Assembly (NCBI RefSeq): GCF_013373865.1 | Contig: NC_050470.1 | Span: 24,582,856 to 24,646,855 of the forward strand | DNA length: 64,000 bases | From: Monomorium pharaonis | Taxonomy: Eukaryota; Arthropoda; Insecta; Hymenoptera; Formicidae | Direction: 5' to 3' | Part shown: positions 13,601 through 25,400 of the stretch, in pieces | Numbering within the stretch: position 1 is the stretch's first letter | Layout of the letters: every line of letters begins with the position of its first letter | Program-made: the position numbers and the translations under genes | The notes under the pieces: model-generated | Seen by the model: only the letters and a program-made list of their open reading frames with translations | Told to the model about the DNA's origin: nothing | Database searches by the model: none

Positions 13601-15804
13601 CGAATCCACGTGACTTGATCGGTCGGTTAAACGTAATTTCCACGATTACGCCGGCGGCGCATTTCCTGCCGTTCTTCTTCCGGTCGCCCCGTTCCGTTCC
13701 GTTATTTCGCGGCAAGTAGTAGCAGGCCGCCACGGGCGGAAACAGGGTGTAACCAGGCGTTTCCGGTGGACCATTGAACCAGAGCGCCCGAACGGCAGGA
13801 GACCAGAAGAACCTTCCATTCATGAAGGCATGAGTCATGCGCGCGCGCGTGCATCCGTGAAACGTAAGAGACTTCCCCCCTTCACCCTTTGACCCTGCGC
13901 TCTCTCTCTCTCTCTCTCTCTTCTCCATCCTTGACGTCGACTCCTTCTCTCGCGTGTTTACGCGCTGTTCTACGCGTCCGCGAAGAGCAGAGAAGAGAAG
14001 AGAGACAGAGAAGGGAATTACGCGCGCGCAGAAGGGAAACGGAGCGGCAGTCGTGCGTGGCGATTGTAAGGGCGCTCGAAAAGGGACGAAAAGAAAGAGA
14101 GAGAGAGAGGGGGGGGGATGGAGGGAACCGGGCCTCCCCCCGAGCGTGCAACTGGTGGAATGCCGGTTGAATAAACGGACTCCGCACCCTCTTGCGCGCC
14201 GGGGCATCCGATCCTGAAGTTTACTTTCGAGAAACTCATTCCTTCACGCGTCGTGATTCGTTTAATCGCAAATTCGACAATGTCGAATAGTTATCTTTTT
14301 CTTTTATTTTTTAATGCAAACTTGTATCTTTCACTGTGCATCTTCGCAGTAAGAAATAAAGAATATTTTCTTCTTTTATTATAAGACTTTATATAAGATT
14401 CTAATTAATATTATTAATATGCTATATGTATAATAAGACATTTGAGAATACATATTTTTTTTTTATTATCGAGATTTTTCATATTACGCGGTTTTTTTTA
14501 AATAAAAATCGTTGAAAAGTCCTCTCTTATAATCGGCCTAAGAATATTAAAATTGTATTAATAAAATATCTATGTGTACGTATCATCTTTGTTTTTTTTT
14601 TTTTAATAAGCCGGACTTGCTATTTCTTCGCGTTATGCGTCTCGGTAAGAAACAGAAGAAATATCTCTTTTCTTCTTTCATAACGTAGTAACGTGTTCGA
14701 ATTTACACCGGAACTAGTAAAATTTAAAAATGCACGATTAAACCTATCTTTTGAAAAATGCAATCAACTTGTCGTACACTCTCGAATTCTCTCGCAGTAC
14801 GATAGAGAACGTTTGCATAGTCTGCATAGGATCCGGGCGATGCAGTGACTCACGCTTGCGATACGATAGCGTCCCCTATATATTGCATAACCTGAGTCGG
14901 TCGTTCGGGTTTCACGACTGTTTCGTTTCAACATTTACGAGCTCGACTCGTTCATATTTTTTCAAAAGCATGCGCCGCACAAAGAGAGCCCGTGAATCTT
15001 GAAATCTTATGCCTCAAAGGAAGTGTCGAACTAAACACATACGAACTCATATGCTTTAGCATTGCAATAGAGTGACCTTCTAGATCAGCAATGCTTTTAA
15101 TTACAATATGCATAGTTTTTTAATGACTATGGAACATACAAGGCATCTGAAAATATTACGAAAATTGTATTTTACATTGTGAAATGTGGTGCCGTTTTTT
15201 TGTACATTATTTCTGTTGATCCTTTTAAGGAAAACTTACGATAGTTATTAAATTAGAAATAAATTAGAGCAGGTACTTTCTTGTCACAGATACTTAATTG
15301 ATAAGTAAAATTGCTGTAGTGAAAGTTTTTTCTTCGCTAAAATAACTTTTATCACCGCAATTATAAAAAAGAAATGAAACCTGTACATCATCTCGCAATT
15401 TGTCTTTTGTTCCAGAGGAAGCGCGGAAGGCCGGAAGCAGCGTGCTGGTGCACTGTCAAGCTGGTGTGTCGCGCAGCGCAACAATCGCGATCGCTTACAT
15501 AATGCGGCACAAAGGCCTGTCGATGGTGGAGGCGTACAAGCTGGTGAAGAACGCGCGTCCGATCATCAGTCCGAACCTGAACTTCATGGGTCAGCTGTTG
15601 GAGCTCGAGCAGGGTCTGCGGGCGTCCGGCGACGTCGCCAACTCCGCGCCGGAGGAGCCCACGACGGCGACAGCAACGTCAACGACGACGACGACGACGA
15701 CGACGTCGTCGACGACAGCTACCACGACGGGTAGTTGTCACCAGTGCAGGTGGAGTCATCAGCCTAGCAGCGAAGAGGTAGTCACCTCTGGCTGCAGCGT
15801 CTGA
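7595..15804 (+). CDS. puc: puckered/MKP-5 (DUSP10)-like dual-specificity MAP kinase phosphatase
   Basis: Predicted coding exons are 7595-7664, 12674-13105 and 15416-15804; the phases join exactly (891 nt, 296 aa). The product should dephosphorylate the Thr and Tyr of activated JNK (possibly p38), acting as the negative-feedback phosphatase of JNK signalling. The catalytic domain spans about residues 98-235. It has the general-acid Asp150 in PASDS and the P-loop HCQAGVSRS with nucleophile Cys181 and Arg187, followed by the MKP-5/puckered-type stretch SPNLNFMGQLLELEQ. Exon 2 opens with a stretch (FHRRHRELCEDTL) that resembles the end of the rhodanese/kinase-binding domain of DUSP10. The rest of that domain is absent here, so a longer isoform may start further upstream. 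A polyalanine run (residues 46-55) and a Thr-rich C-terminus are lineage-specific. The family call is firm; orthology to puc specifically is likely. Confidence 0.88.
8434..8566. mobile_element. foldback/MITE-like element, copy 1
   Basis: The arms starting CGTAATTCTTTAAATT at 8434 and ending at 8566 are inverted copies. Near-complementarity continues inward through the CAAAGATG and AAAACACGA blocks, so most of the 133 bp can form one hairpin. A degraded second copy lies at 8810-8936. Confidence 0.7.
8810..8936. mobile_element. foldback element, copy 2 (right arm truncated)
   Basis: It shares with copy 1 the GTAATTCTTTAAATTCTT left arm, the inner AAAACGATAATTCC/GGAATTATCATG pairing and the CATCTTTGACAAA right block. 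The outermost part of the right arm is missing. Confidence 0.6.
10640..10800 (+). other. polypyrimidine tract with strong strand asymmetry
   Basis: About 160 nt in which the plus strand is overwhelmingly C and T. It lies between the AP-1-containing island and the MITE in intron 1. Function is unknown. Confidence 0.6.
10836..11010. mobile_element. 175-bp MITE with roughly 30-bp terminal inverted repeats
   Basis: The left terminus runs GGCCCCGATTCTTGAATTCA and onward; the right terminus is its near-exact inverse, ending TGAATTCAAGAATCGAGCC. Inner arms (ACAGAAAAGTTG/CAACTTTTCTGT) also pair. CCAG flanks both ends (10832-10835, 11011-11014) and may be a 4-bp target duplication. No transposase is encoded. 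Confidence 0.75.
12674..13105 (+). CDS. puc: puc-like exon 2 (linker and N-terminal half of phosphatase domain)
   Basis: Acceptor TTTCAG|GTGGA and donor CATCG|GTGAG. It encodes residues 24-167: the rhodanese-tail-like start, a GC-rich polyalanine/Thr/Pro linker, then the first half of the catalytic domain (LPFLYLGN, VLNVTSQLPGYHEE, IPASDS, QYFEEAFDFI). This order matches DUSP10, where a linker separates the rhodanese and phosphatase domains. Confidence 0.9.
13106..15415 (+). other. puc-like intron 2
   Basis: A 2.3 kb intron. A GC-rich block at 13560-14230 carries (CT)n and (GA)n microsatellites and an AP-1 heptamer at 13831-13837; a second heptamer lies at 14846-14852. The long frames in the GC-rich block overlap each other on both strands and are composition artefacts. 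The remainder is AT-rich. The acceptor is TGTTCCAG at 15408-15415. Confidence 0.6.
13900..13922. repeat. (CT)n microsatellite
   Basis: An uninterrupted run of about 11 CT units in intron 2. Confidence 0.9.
15416..15804 (+). CDS. puc: puc-like exon 3 (catalytic P-loop and C-terminus)
   Basis: It joins exon 2 in phase to give FIEEA, as in DUSP10. It carries the HCQAGVSRS signature, the AYKLVKNARPIISPNLNF helix region and the end of the phosphatase fold. After about residue 235 the tail is low complexity, with a long Thr-rich run from ACG repeats, and ends at TGA 15802-15804. Confidence 0.93.
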
Positions 15805-18800
15805 GACCGGGCTCCTCTCTCATGTATCTTTTTCTTCTGGTCTCTTTCGAGAGTACCGGATCGTCGGCGACGGCGTCGGTGCGTCGCGAGGACGCAAACA
15901 TATCCCGAGAGATTATCGAGAGCGATTCTCCTTCCTGCGTCTCCTCGCGACAAACTCGGACAATGAACGAACGTAATTCGCAGTATTGGCCGACCGTCTC
16001 CGAAGATACTGGATTCAATCATAGGAAGATTCTGTAAACATGAACAATGATGCCATCGGCATCCTTTCTTGAAATCCCGGAAACGCGAATTTGCGAAATT
16101 TTCAGTTTTCTCAAACTTCACGTCGCACGACGGAATTGTCGCGTTTTTACCTCAGGCTCTTCAGCCTAAAAATTATTGGTCCTTAAGTTTTTTTTGTAAG
16201 ATTAGTACGTCTTTTTCCCCCAGATTCCGTGCCTTCGGGACGACCATTCAATCGAAAATGGTAAAGTCAAACTGCCGAACTAATAAAATCGCGACTTATT
16301 AAAGGACTCGAAGGAACACAAATGTGTGAAGAAGGAACATTGTATTTTTACGAAAGATGAACTATCTCTATGAATAATTAAATTATTATTCTCTATTAGA
16401 GAGTGCCACGTACCAAAATTAGTTATATGTTCTACACGCAAAATAAGCTCGAAACGTTACAAATGCGATGTACCTTCTTCATACGTATATCCAAGAAAAA
16501 AGAAATAGTTACAGAAAGTTTCTCTATGGAGAAAAGCGTAAAAAGCAGGGAGCGTATTTTTACGTGAGAAGAATTTGAACACGCTCGCTTCCAGCTTTGA
16601 ATCGAATGATTATTTATTTTTCAAATGACGTTCGCACGAACGGTGAACATAACTTGTACTTACGACACACAGTGTTCCATAATACGCCTGGTCGAGTCAA
16701 TAGGGAGGCAAGTGAAACGCATGCAGAATGTGCTCGCCTACGAGCTTCTCATTAAATCATTGATTGTCGTCCGGTATTGTTTATGCAAGAGGAAGGAAGA
16801 TGCGAAATCGGCGGAAGTGACTGTTCCAATGATTAATTATAGGCAGCTCGTAACATAAAAAGAAACTCAGAACGAAACATTGGAAATTTGTTCTTATAGT
16901 TTCAAAGTTTGATTAATGACGTTGATTATTAGAGAGAAATCCGCGAATCTCTATTAGTGAAATATTATTTAACATTACATAGACATATATTTTAACATTT
17001 CATATTAACATGATTATTCATAAATTAGTAGCACTGTAATATAGGTACAACCTATATCAATAGAGGGGGCGAAGGGCAGTTTATCAAATTATCAATATAA
17101 TACACAAAAAATAAGTCAAAATTGGTGAAATCTTAAATCTTCCTGCTAGGCATAACACTTTCCAATCAGTAAAACGTGCGCTTGCCTCTCAATTGATTTC
17201 TTGCAAATCAGGCATGAATTTGTAGAAGAATTATTTTCTCTATGAAGAAGATAATCATCGACTCAACATGTACAGGGTATCACGAGGGCAATAGAATCGA
17301 GATTTTAGTCTCTCAACTAAAATGGTTATGTAGTAATGGAGTCTCATCTCAAATAATTTTATTGTTATAATGTACTTTTTGTTAAGTCACGTTAATGAGT
17401 AATGACAATTTAATTAATTTTCAATGTGGGATTGATAAACATGATAGATGCGACTGCACGTTCTGAAGAATTGAGTTTAGAGATCTTTTCTGATGCAAAA
17501 ACAATATTCCAAGAGAAATATTATGTACTTTTATAATATTAATTGTTTTTAGCTAACATTTTATTTTGTGTGGACGAGTAAAGAATTATTTTGTGTCATT
17601 TTCAAAAGCTTTTATCTAGAAATGTGTTTAATAAAAAATGAAATGTGATGAGCGAAAAAAGCGATTTTTTTTTCAAGAACGCGCAGTTTTCCTATTTATA
17701 CAATATTATTCATAGTATTTGCCTATTCATATATAGCATTTTTTAATTGTACTAACAATGTAGGACAATCTTGCTGTGCAATATTACGGAAACAAATAAA
17801 TGGAAATGTAAAATCCAAGCAGGAGGCAACAGCATTGCACAAAATTTGTTACGTGTTGCGTGATCTTTCAGAGAAATATTTCACCAATTTTTCTATGCTA
17901 TGCGTATATTTCTTTCAAGATATAAAGATAAGGTTTTTTATCTTAAAAAAAAAAAACTTTAGCTGATAGTAAAGACCAATTAATGAGTTTGTTTATTTTG
18001 TTTTATTTTCAAATAAAATACAATTGTTTTAACTTTTTATTTTATAATGAAATGTTGATATTTGAAATAAGAGAGATTGTAAATTCTATGGTAGGCAAAT
18101 ACTTTTGAGGTATAATATATTTCTTCTCTCGAGATACCCTGTACATCAGCATCACGGAATGTTAATTTAATGGTGGGTCTTCTGTGGAAGAAACGAACTG
18201 TTTATTAAATAAAATTGAAATGATCATTAATTAGTTAACACATTCAGCTGAATTAAAGAATGATAATGAAGGAGGAAAAGGGAAAAAGAGAGCGCTAAGA
18301 AGATAGGAGAGAAGAACATGGGTACAATAAAGCGAATCGATCGAGACTATTAATCGAAAGCGAGGAAGTTCGCCTGTCCGTGTCCGCATTTTGCGAATGC
18401 AGCGCGATTGATATTTGATAGAGAAGAAATAATAATATATCGTTCACTGAGAATAGCTTAGTTCGTTAAGCTCCCTTAGCATTTAAGGATCTGGTTGAGG
18501 TCCAACCATCGTGATCTAGTCGTTTGTTGGGATGCGAATGAGGCGAGACGCGAAGCGCGAAGATGCTCTTGTAGTTTACAATAAAGGGGAGAGAGTAATG
18601 ATCGTAATTGCGCGGAGAACATGTAATTATTAGACGATAAGATGCAAGGAATTTTTTGTGAGGATAGGAATCGAAGGGTTAGTTCTAGTTGGATTTGTAC
18701 ATGAGCGCTCCATGCACATTTATCCAGACAAATCACTCTTAAAGATACGACCAAACACGCGACGCAAGCGAGTTGCTTCCAAAGCAAAAGTCAGCTTTTA

Positions 18801-21800
18801 CAGCTCGGTTTGCAGTATAGACGAGAATTGTACCGCCGTGCAGACAACAATCTCGCAGTTCGGCCAACGAAATATCATGCGGTCGCGGTGACGCCTTGTT
18901 TAACGACTTAATTACACAGCCGACAATAACTTCGTGATGAAGCTAGTATCGCGAATCGCGGGAGAAGGTTGCGAACGACGAAAGGAGGTGAAGAGAAAGA
19001 ACCAAGTTCCTTAGAGACTTTGTCTACGACGATGAATTCGGTTAATTAATTCAATCTTGAAACAAAGAAAAAAACGGTACATATCAGCGAAGCGTTGCCT
19101 TGCGATAAACGACAGAGAACTGAAAAAAAAATAGTCGTAGAGAAGCGCACGGTGTAGACAAACGATTTAAACAATTAGTTACCTTGCCAGCTATCGAGAG
19201 CGGAGAAGAGAGGATTGATATAGAAGCGTAGTACCTGTTGCATCATAAAATGTGTATGTATTATTTCGAGACACTGGCAATAATTAGTACGACGACTTAT
19301 GATAAATCACGGTCCTTCATTAATCAAACGGCAGCGTAATCAAAATGATTAATTAATCAGTCATTTGGTCCTGTAAGTCTTTGAAACGTAATTTATTTTC
19401 CCTTGAGGTTCGTTGTAGTAAATGGATGGGACTGGAGAAGAAATCGGATTTTTAAGAAATGCACTCATTAATACTTCGTTTATTTTGTTGATCTTTCTGC
19501 TCGGGGAAAAAACACGAAATGTAATTTTTAAAGCAACAAGGATTTTTTTATTTTAATCTGATTCAACTTCCAGTTCCATTCACTTTTTTTATTGCATATT
19601 TATTAATAAATTTTATTTAGTCTTAAATCCACAATTGACATTTTTGCTTTAATTAAAATTAAAATTGTAGTCTTCTTGGGAAATAATTTTATATCAGTCA
19701 CGAAAAGTTTTTTCGCGATTAAATAAATACACTTGATGTGTAAACGATTAAACTGACAAATTATTTATTGCACGTCGTCGTATCTGCTTATTGTTAATGA
19801 AGGGTGTGTGCGAAGGGTCGCTTGCCCTTTCGAGATGTTTGCGTCTTTTGGAGATTCTTGCGAATCAATTGATATATTTCTCTTTAAACGCGACACAAAG
19901 TATTTTAACGAAGTTTTATACAACGTTTTGGAAAAAAAATCACACGTAAAGCTTTACTAATCGAACTATTCCCGGAGGTTTTTTAGCGGAATAAGTTACG
20001 ATAATGAGACAAACGAATCGAAGGATCAAAGCGTACATTTCGAAAGGATGAGAGTGAAGGGTGGACGTATGAAAAAAAAACCGGGATTGATTTAAAGGTG
20101 GGAGAGACCAAAGGTTTGTTCGCGTCGCATGCTCGAACATACCTATTTGCCTCAACGCGCTAACTGATTAATGCGATTGATCAACGAGCGCTTTGAAGCA
20201 AATAGGAGTATGTTGGAGCATGCGACCTGAACAAATCCCAAGTGTATGATCGGATCCCAACGATTTGTAATGTACAGCTACGTAGTGATTAGGAAAACAT
20301 TAGCGTAAAGATGTAAACTATATTGCGTATGTGCGTGCAAGTATTGTATTATATTAAAAATTTATTTAGTTATTTTATGAATAAAAATGCAAACTCTTTT
20401 TGCCGATTCACACTGGAGGCTGTTTCAATGCCACACTTCCGCGTATACGTCGCCGATCGGGCGAGTCCTTTCTACTCTACCTTATCTTGCTTTAAGCCAG
20501 ACAACATAAATAAAAATTAAGTTATAAAAAAAAAATTTATCCATGCAGAATGATTATGTCAATGAGTACATAGAGAAGCAAAGATCTAAGAAAACAGTCT
20601 TCTTTAAATACCTTTATAAAAACATTTATAAAACGTCTTTATTACCTTTATAAAAACGTCTACTTGTCTTCAATATGTCGAAAGGAATGAGGACTGTAGT
20701 ATGAAAAGTCATTGAATAGTTGGCAATAAAAGTTTTTCTTTAAACAATTTTACACATTCTCGTTACATCGTCCCGCGTATTACACAAGTTTGTCGCGAAG
20801 GTCTCCTAATCAAATGCATCGATTAATAGAATTGTCTGCGTGTTTATATAGAATTTTGTACGGTTCACGGTATAATAATATTAATGGTAATAATAAAATT
20901 ATAAAATAATTCATAATCCTACATTATTTCGTGTGTTGCAAGTATAAAACTTACATAGAATATCCATTCTTACATTTATTAGAAAACGGATTAAGTCGCT
21001 TACGTCGTAATCGGCACTTTCACGTGGTTTCAATATTGCGTCTATCTATTTGTTGCTTGATTGAAAACATCGAAAAAAGGCAATTAATCAGTAATAGAGA
21101 TAGCAAGTATATCGATAATAAACGTACGATCTGTGCCTGCGACCAAAGCTTTGCAAGTGATAATGGCCGATTTAATCATCATAACAATATCTTTAAAAGT
21201 GAAGGATTGCTATTGCTTTTTACAAAATGTAACTCTCGATGCAGCTTGCAAAAACATATATTTATACTTCCCGCAGCTAACACTGTGATTAGAGAATTAT
21301 CTGTTTATTTATAATGACTCAATTTGCGATACACACTAAAGTTTTTACTCTACTTATGTATATCTTTCTTATTGCTTAGGATGATCCATAAATCATGCGT
21401 CAGAGATACAATCGATCAACCACAAGAATGCAATGCACAAACACTTTCAGTGTTATTAAACTAAATATCTAAACTTATATCATCATTAATCTAAGTTTCT
21501 TTAACTTTCACTATAAGCTAATTCGTTTATATACTTTATTAAATAAATTTTAGCTCTTTATTTAAACACAAAGTAAGAATTAATATGATGTGCGACTTAC
21601 AATTTATCTTACAATTTTATAGCCATTGAGAGGAGAAAAAGAAGTAACATGATATCTCGGAATCATTTTCCTTTTACCTTTTGTGAGAATTCAAAAATAA
21701 TATAGATCACGTAGATATTATATAAAGTTTTCAAAAACGTCAGAGAGAAAGGATAAACTCATCCTTCAATCATTTTATATCATATTGAACAAGAGAAGCA

Positions 21801-22232
21801 TACAATCGAAAGCAATTAAGACATACAGTGCAACGTATAATTTTTACTTTAATGTGGATTTAATAATTTTCCAAAAATGCAAATGTAACGAAAAGATTCT
21901 TGATTGATTTAATACTCAATAGAGTAAGATCGTCCGACGATCTCAATTTGCATTTTATATTACATAAAAAAATATATATCACAATATCAACAATGATTAA
22001 AATAGTTAACGTAACCGGATTTTCAGTCATTCAGCCTGTGGCTGTCGCAAATTTCCCAATTGAGAAATTAGGATACGATGCGAAAATTAAGTTTCCGTAG
22101 GACGAGTAAAAAAAATTCTTGCAAATCAGAAAAGAACAATACACCGTGATAACCGGGGATCGGCGAGATACGCGACTTATGGCTCATCCTGCAGCTCGGC
22201 GATTATCGTAAAGAGCAAAGAGCCACGAAGGC
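15805..22232. other. puc-like 3' UTR and intergenic spacer
   Basis: A possible polyadenylation signal AATAAA lies at 16282-16287. The rest is AT-rich with no convincing gene; frames such as 18476-18891 and 20931-21314 show no family signature. It contains one foldback element (20112-20240). Confidence 0.5.
20112..20240. mobile_element. 129-bp foldback element
   Basis: The left arm (GGTTTGTTC, GTCGCATGCTC, AACATAC, CTATTTGC blocks) and the right arm (GCAAATAG, GTATGTT, GAGCATGCGAC, GAACAAATCC blocks) are inverted copies with a few mismatches around a short centre. No coding capacity. Confidence 0.7.
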
Positions 22233-22238
22233 GTAATC

Positions 22239-22244
22239 TTTATT
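22239..22244 (-). terminator. possible polyadenylation signal of the PAWR-like gene
   Basis: AATAAA on the minus strand, 12 nt beyond the stop codon. If used, the 3' UTR would be very short; other AT-rich signals lie further downstream. Confidence 0.35.
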
Positions 22245-22256
22245 ATACGAAGAGAA

Positions 22257-22442
22257 TTAGTTGCTGGCTAACGCCGCCATCGCGCGAATTAACGTGGCAT
22301 TCTCTTCGCGAAGTCGATCTCGTTCCACGGCCATCTCATGCTGTTGCTTTAAAAGTCGAGCCTCGAGTGCCATTATTTTATGGTCCCGATCTTCTAAAAG
22401 GGATAGCAGTCTCCTGTTTTCCTCTTGCGCTCGTTCGATCAG
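22257..22442 (-). CDS. Pawr: PAWR-like exon 6: leucine zipper and stop
   Basis: Acceptor TTTATAG. It encodes 61 residues of continuous heptad coiled coil rich in Glu, Arg, Gln and Leu, then TAA at 22259-22257. This is the best conserved part of the gene. Confidence 0.85.
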   Translation of the reverse strand: MIERAQEENRRLLSLLEDRDHKIMALEARLLKQQHEMAVERDRLREENATLIRAMAALASN

Positions 22443-25400
22443 CTATAAATTGCATCGCATTTATAAATATAATAAAAAATAAATTTCTTCGTCCTCTGTT
22501 AACAAATTTACTAAGCTATCCATATTTGGATTTTTCTTTGTTTAACTTATTACTCACTTCGTGCGGGTTGTCACCCGTCGGTGTCGGCAATCTCGGTCTG
22601 ACAGTCGCATTGACAGACGTCTGTGGTTCGTGATTGCCGTGGTCTGATTGATTAACGCTGTCGGATTGATTGAGAGAATCGAACTCTTCGTCGTCGGCCT
22701 CCAAATCAGAATGACTAAAACGCAGACGCCAATGATCGCATGTAATCATGTTTCACTTTTATCGTATAGATATTGATTGTTAGTTTTCATTAGTATCGTA
22801 CATACATTATGCCACTTATAAATTGCATTAGGCACGACCGTCGATGCAGATACAAAGAATGTTGAACATATGTACTACGTATTTTAATTACGATACAAAT
22901 ATATATCACTGTTTATTTAATTGAAATCTTAACATTATTGTACTAATCAAAATACATTTTATAAGCAAGTGTTTGAAAAGAAAGACAAAGATTATTAATT
23001 TAAAGTATATATAATAAGTATATATAATGTTAAAAGAAATAAGTTTTGTACAATTTTTGTTCACATAACTTAACATATATCTTGATTTCTTTATTTTATA
23101 ACTATTGCAATTATTTAAAAAAAAATTTATATTTTATATTATATACGATGCTAATCAAGGAAACAAGAAAATTATTTTTTTTTATTATTGCAATAATATA
23201 TTGTTACGTAAACAGATTAATTAAATTTTTTGTTAATCAAAGAAAGTACTGGCTAATTATTCTTAATTTTTTTCATATCCTTTGTATTGCAACAAGTCTT
23301 TCATATTCGAATTCAATTTTTATTAATCATTTCATTATGTGGCTATTATTATATCATGTCATTATTATTAATATTTAAAATATTATCAGTTATGTCAGGG
23401 AATATGCTTGGGAAAAAAATATATATGTGTGTTTTGGAAAAGGAAAATTTGAGAGAACTGGATTAAGAATTTGTTAATCGATTAATCAAGATTCTATCAG
23501 CACTATCGTACTTCATACAGGTCGTGCCTAATCTTCCGATACGACGTAACGCACTTACCAACTGTGCCTAACTATACATGACCTGTATGAAGTACGGTAG
23601 TGCCTAGAAAGCAGTTGTGATTCATTAAACAGTCAAAAATAGCTACTACACCATGACAAAAATGCTTAATTGTTTTCCAATTATTATTAATTACAAGAAT
23701 ATAGATGATATACCTTTTGTTTCGTCTTTGTGTATATATTCTGGCATTCCGCTCCTGCAAAATACATATTTATAAGTAACTGTTTTTAAAAAATGATAGC
23801 TTTGTGATAATAAGAAATTCTAGTAATAATTCTAAGCTTGCTGATATTTTAATAATTCTCTCTGCTTATCATACATCATTGTATACACTATTAGTTTTAA
23901 AAAAATTAACATTCAAAAACATTTTAAAAAATTTGAGTTTAACTGAAATCTCTATTATGTAATTTTGATTGCAATTTAAATTATATAAGATTGCCAAAAA
24001 TTGCAGCTAATGACTTTTTTTAAACCTTTCGTGAAATATATAAAATAAATAATAATTTTTGTTTTAATGGTTTTAATAACAAAATAGTTTAAATTAATTA
24101 TACATTCGTAATTATGTACGATCTTAGCAGAATGACTGACTTACAATATTAAGGAAAATTTTATGACTAAAACTGTCTTTCGTAATGCACAATAACTGTC
24201 CTGTGTCTCTAGTCTTAAACTAAAAAGTGAATCTATTTGTAATTTAAGACTTGACATACAATTATTATGCGTTACTACAAAGATTTAAAGCATGAAACAT
24301 TGTCTTGAAATTATAAATCAGCCATTCTACTAAAGCCTAAAGATAAAATATAAAACTTCAATCTCTTTTTTTGTCGACTACAAAGAACTGTAGAGCATAA
24401 AGTATGCGTAAATTAATTTCGGTCTTCTTATACGAATCTTTTCTAACGTACGCATTTGTCTGTATAAAAAGTAAAAAAGGAATTGACTGCACTTACTTCT
24501 ATCAATTCGTGATCAAGAAATTCATTGTGATGCGTGTTGTGCTTAGTTTCAAGGCAAGTGCCGCTAAGCTCCTCCTCGTCTTCCCCTGTACTACCTCCCG
24601 TGCTCTGAGAAATTATGCATTTTACTAAATGTCCGAGACAATTTTGCAAAATTTAAACATTCTAGAATAAAGTAAACTATATCCCATAAGTAATAACAGC
24701 TGCCACACATAGTTATGTTATATAATTCATGAAAAGTATTAATTAAAATATTTTTAATTAACATTTTTAAATTTATGCAACTATACAAGAAGTTACTTAA
24801 AAACTGGTTACGTTGAGGTTTCTTTTTAAGACCTAAAGGTAATCGTTTTCATCTTCAAATTTTTTTTGTACAGGTGATATTAATTTTTTTATCAAAAGCT
24901 TGATAGTAAAGAAAGAATAAAATCTAGTTTAATCATTGATTCGAATTGTCAGCTATTTTAGTTGAAACGCTAAAGATTTCAAATTTCAAAAATTCAAGAT
25001 ACAAAAAAACAGAATTATGTGCATGTATATTTATACAGATATTTAAAATTAAAAAAAAGATAGATTTTAAACCTCTAAAAATCTAGAAATACAAGATCGT
25101 AAGAGGTAAGATCTCAACAATGCGTATGTCTAGAAAATCAATAATTCGCAATCTTATTTAGAGACTCGATAATTTTTGAAGACCGAATTTTTTTCAAAAT
25201 TTTAGAGAAGCTATATTAGTACTATAATTTCCGTTATAATTTGATCGGTTACTTAGATTGATTGACGGTAACAATGGCGAACCTCTGTCGACGGCAAATG
25301 TACGACTCCCGTGCTACGCCGTTTTTCTCGCAGTTTCCGTCGATCGCGTTGCTGCTTCCCCTTGTTTATATGCGTTGGCCTATGCAAACAGGATACGACA

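Noticed and set aside
13578..14239. A 209-codon minus-strand frame and several overlapping plus-strand frames
   Set aside because: They sit in a GC-rich, microsatellite-containing intron block open on both strands, with no domain; composition explains them.
18476..18891. Open frames on both strands near 18.6 kb
   Set aside because: No family signature and no splice-supported extension; probably intergenic.
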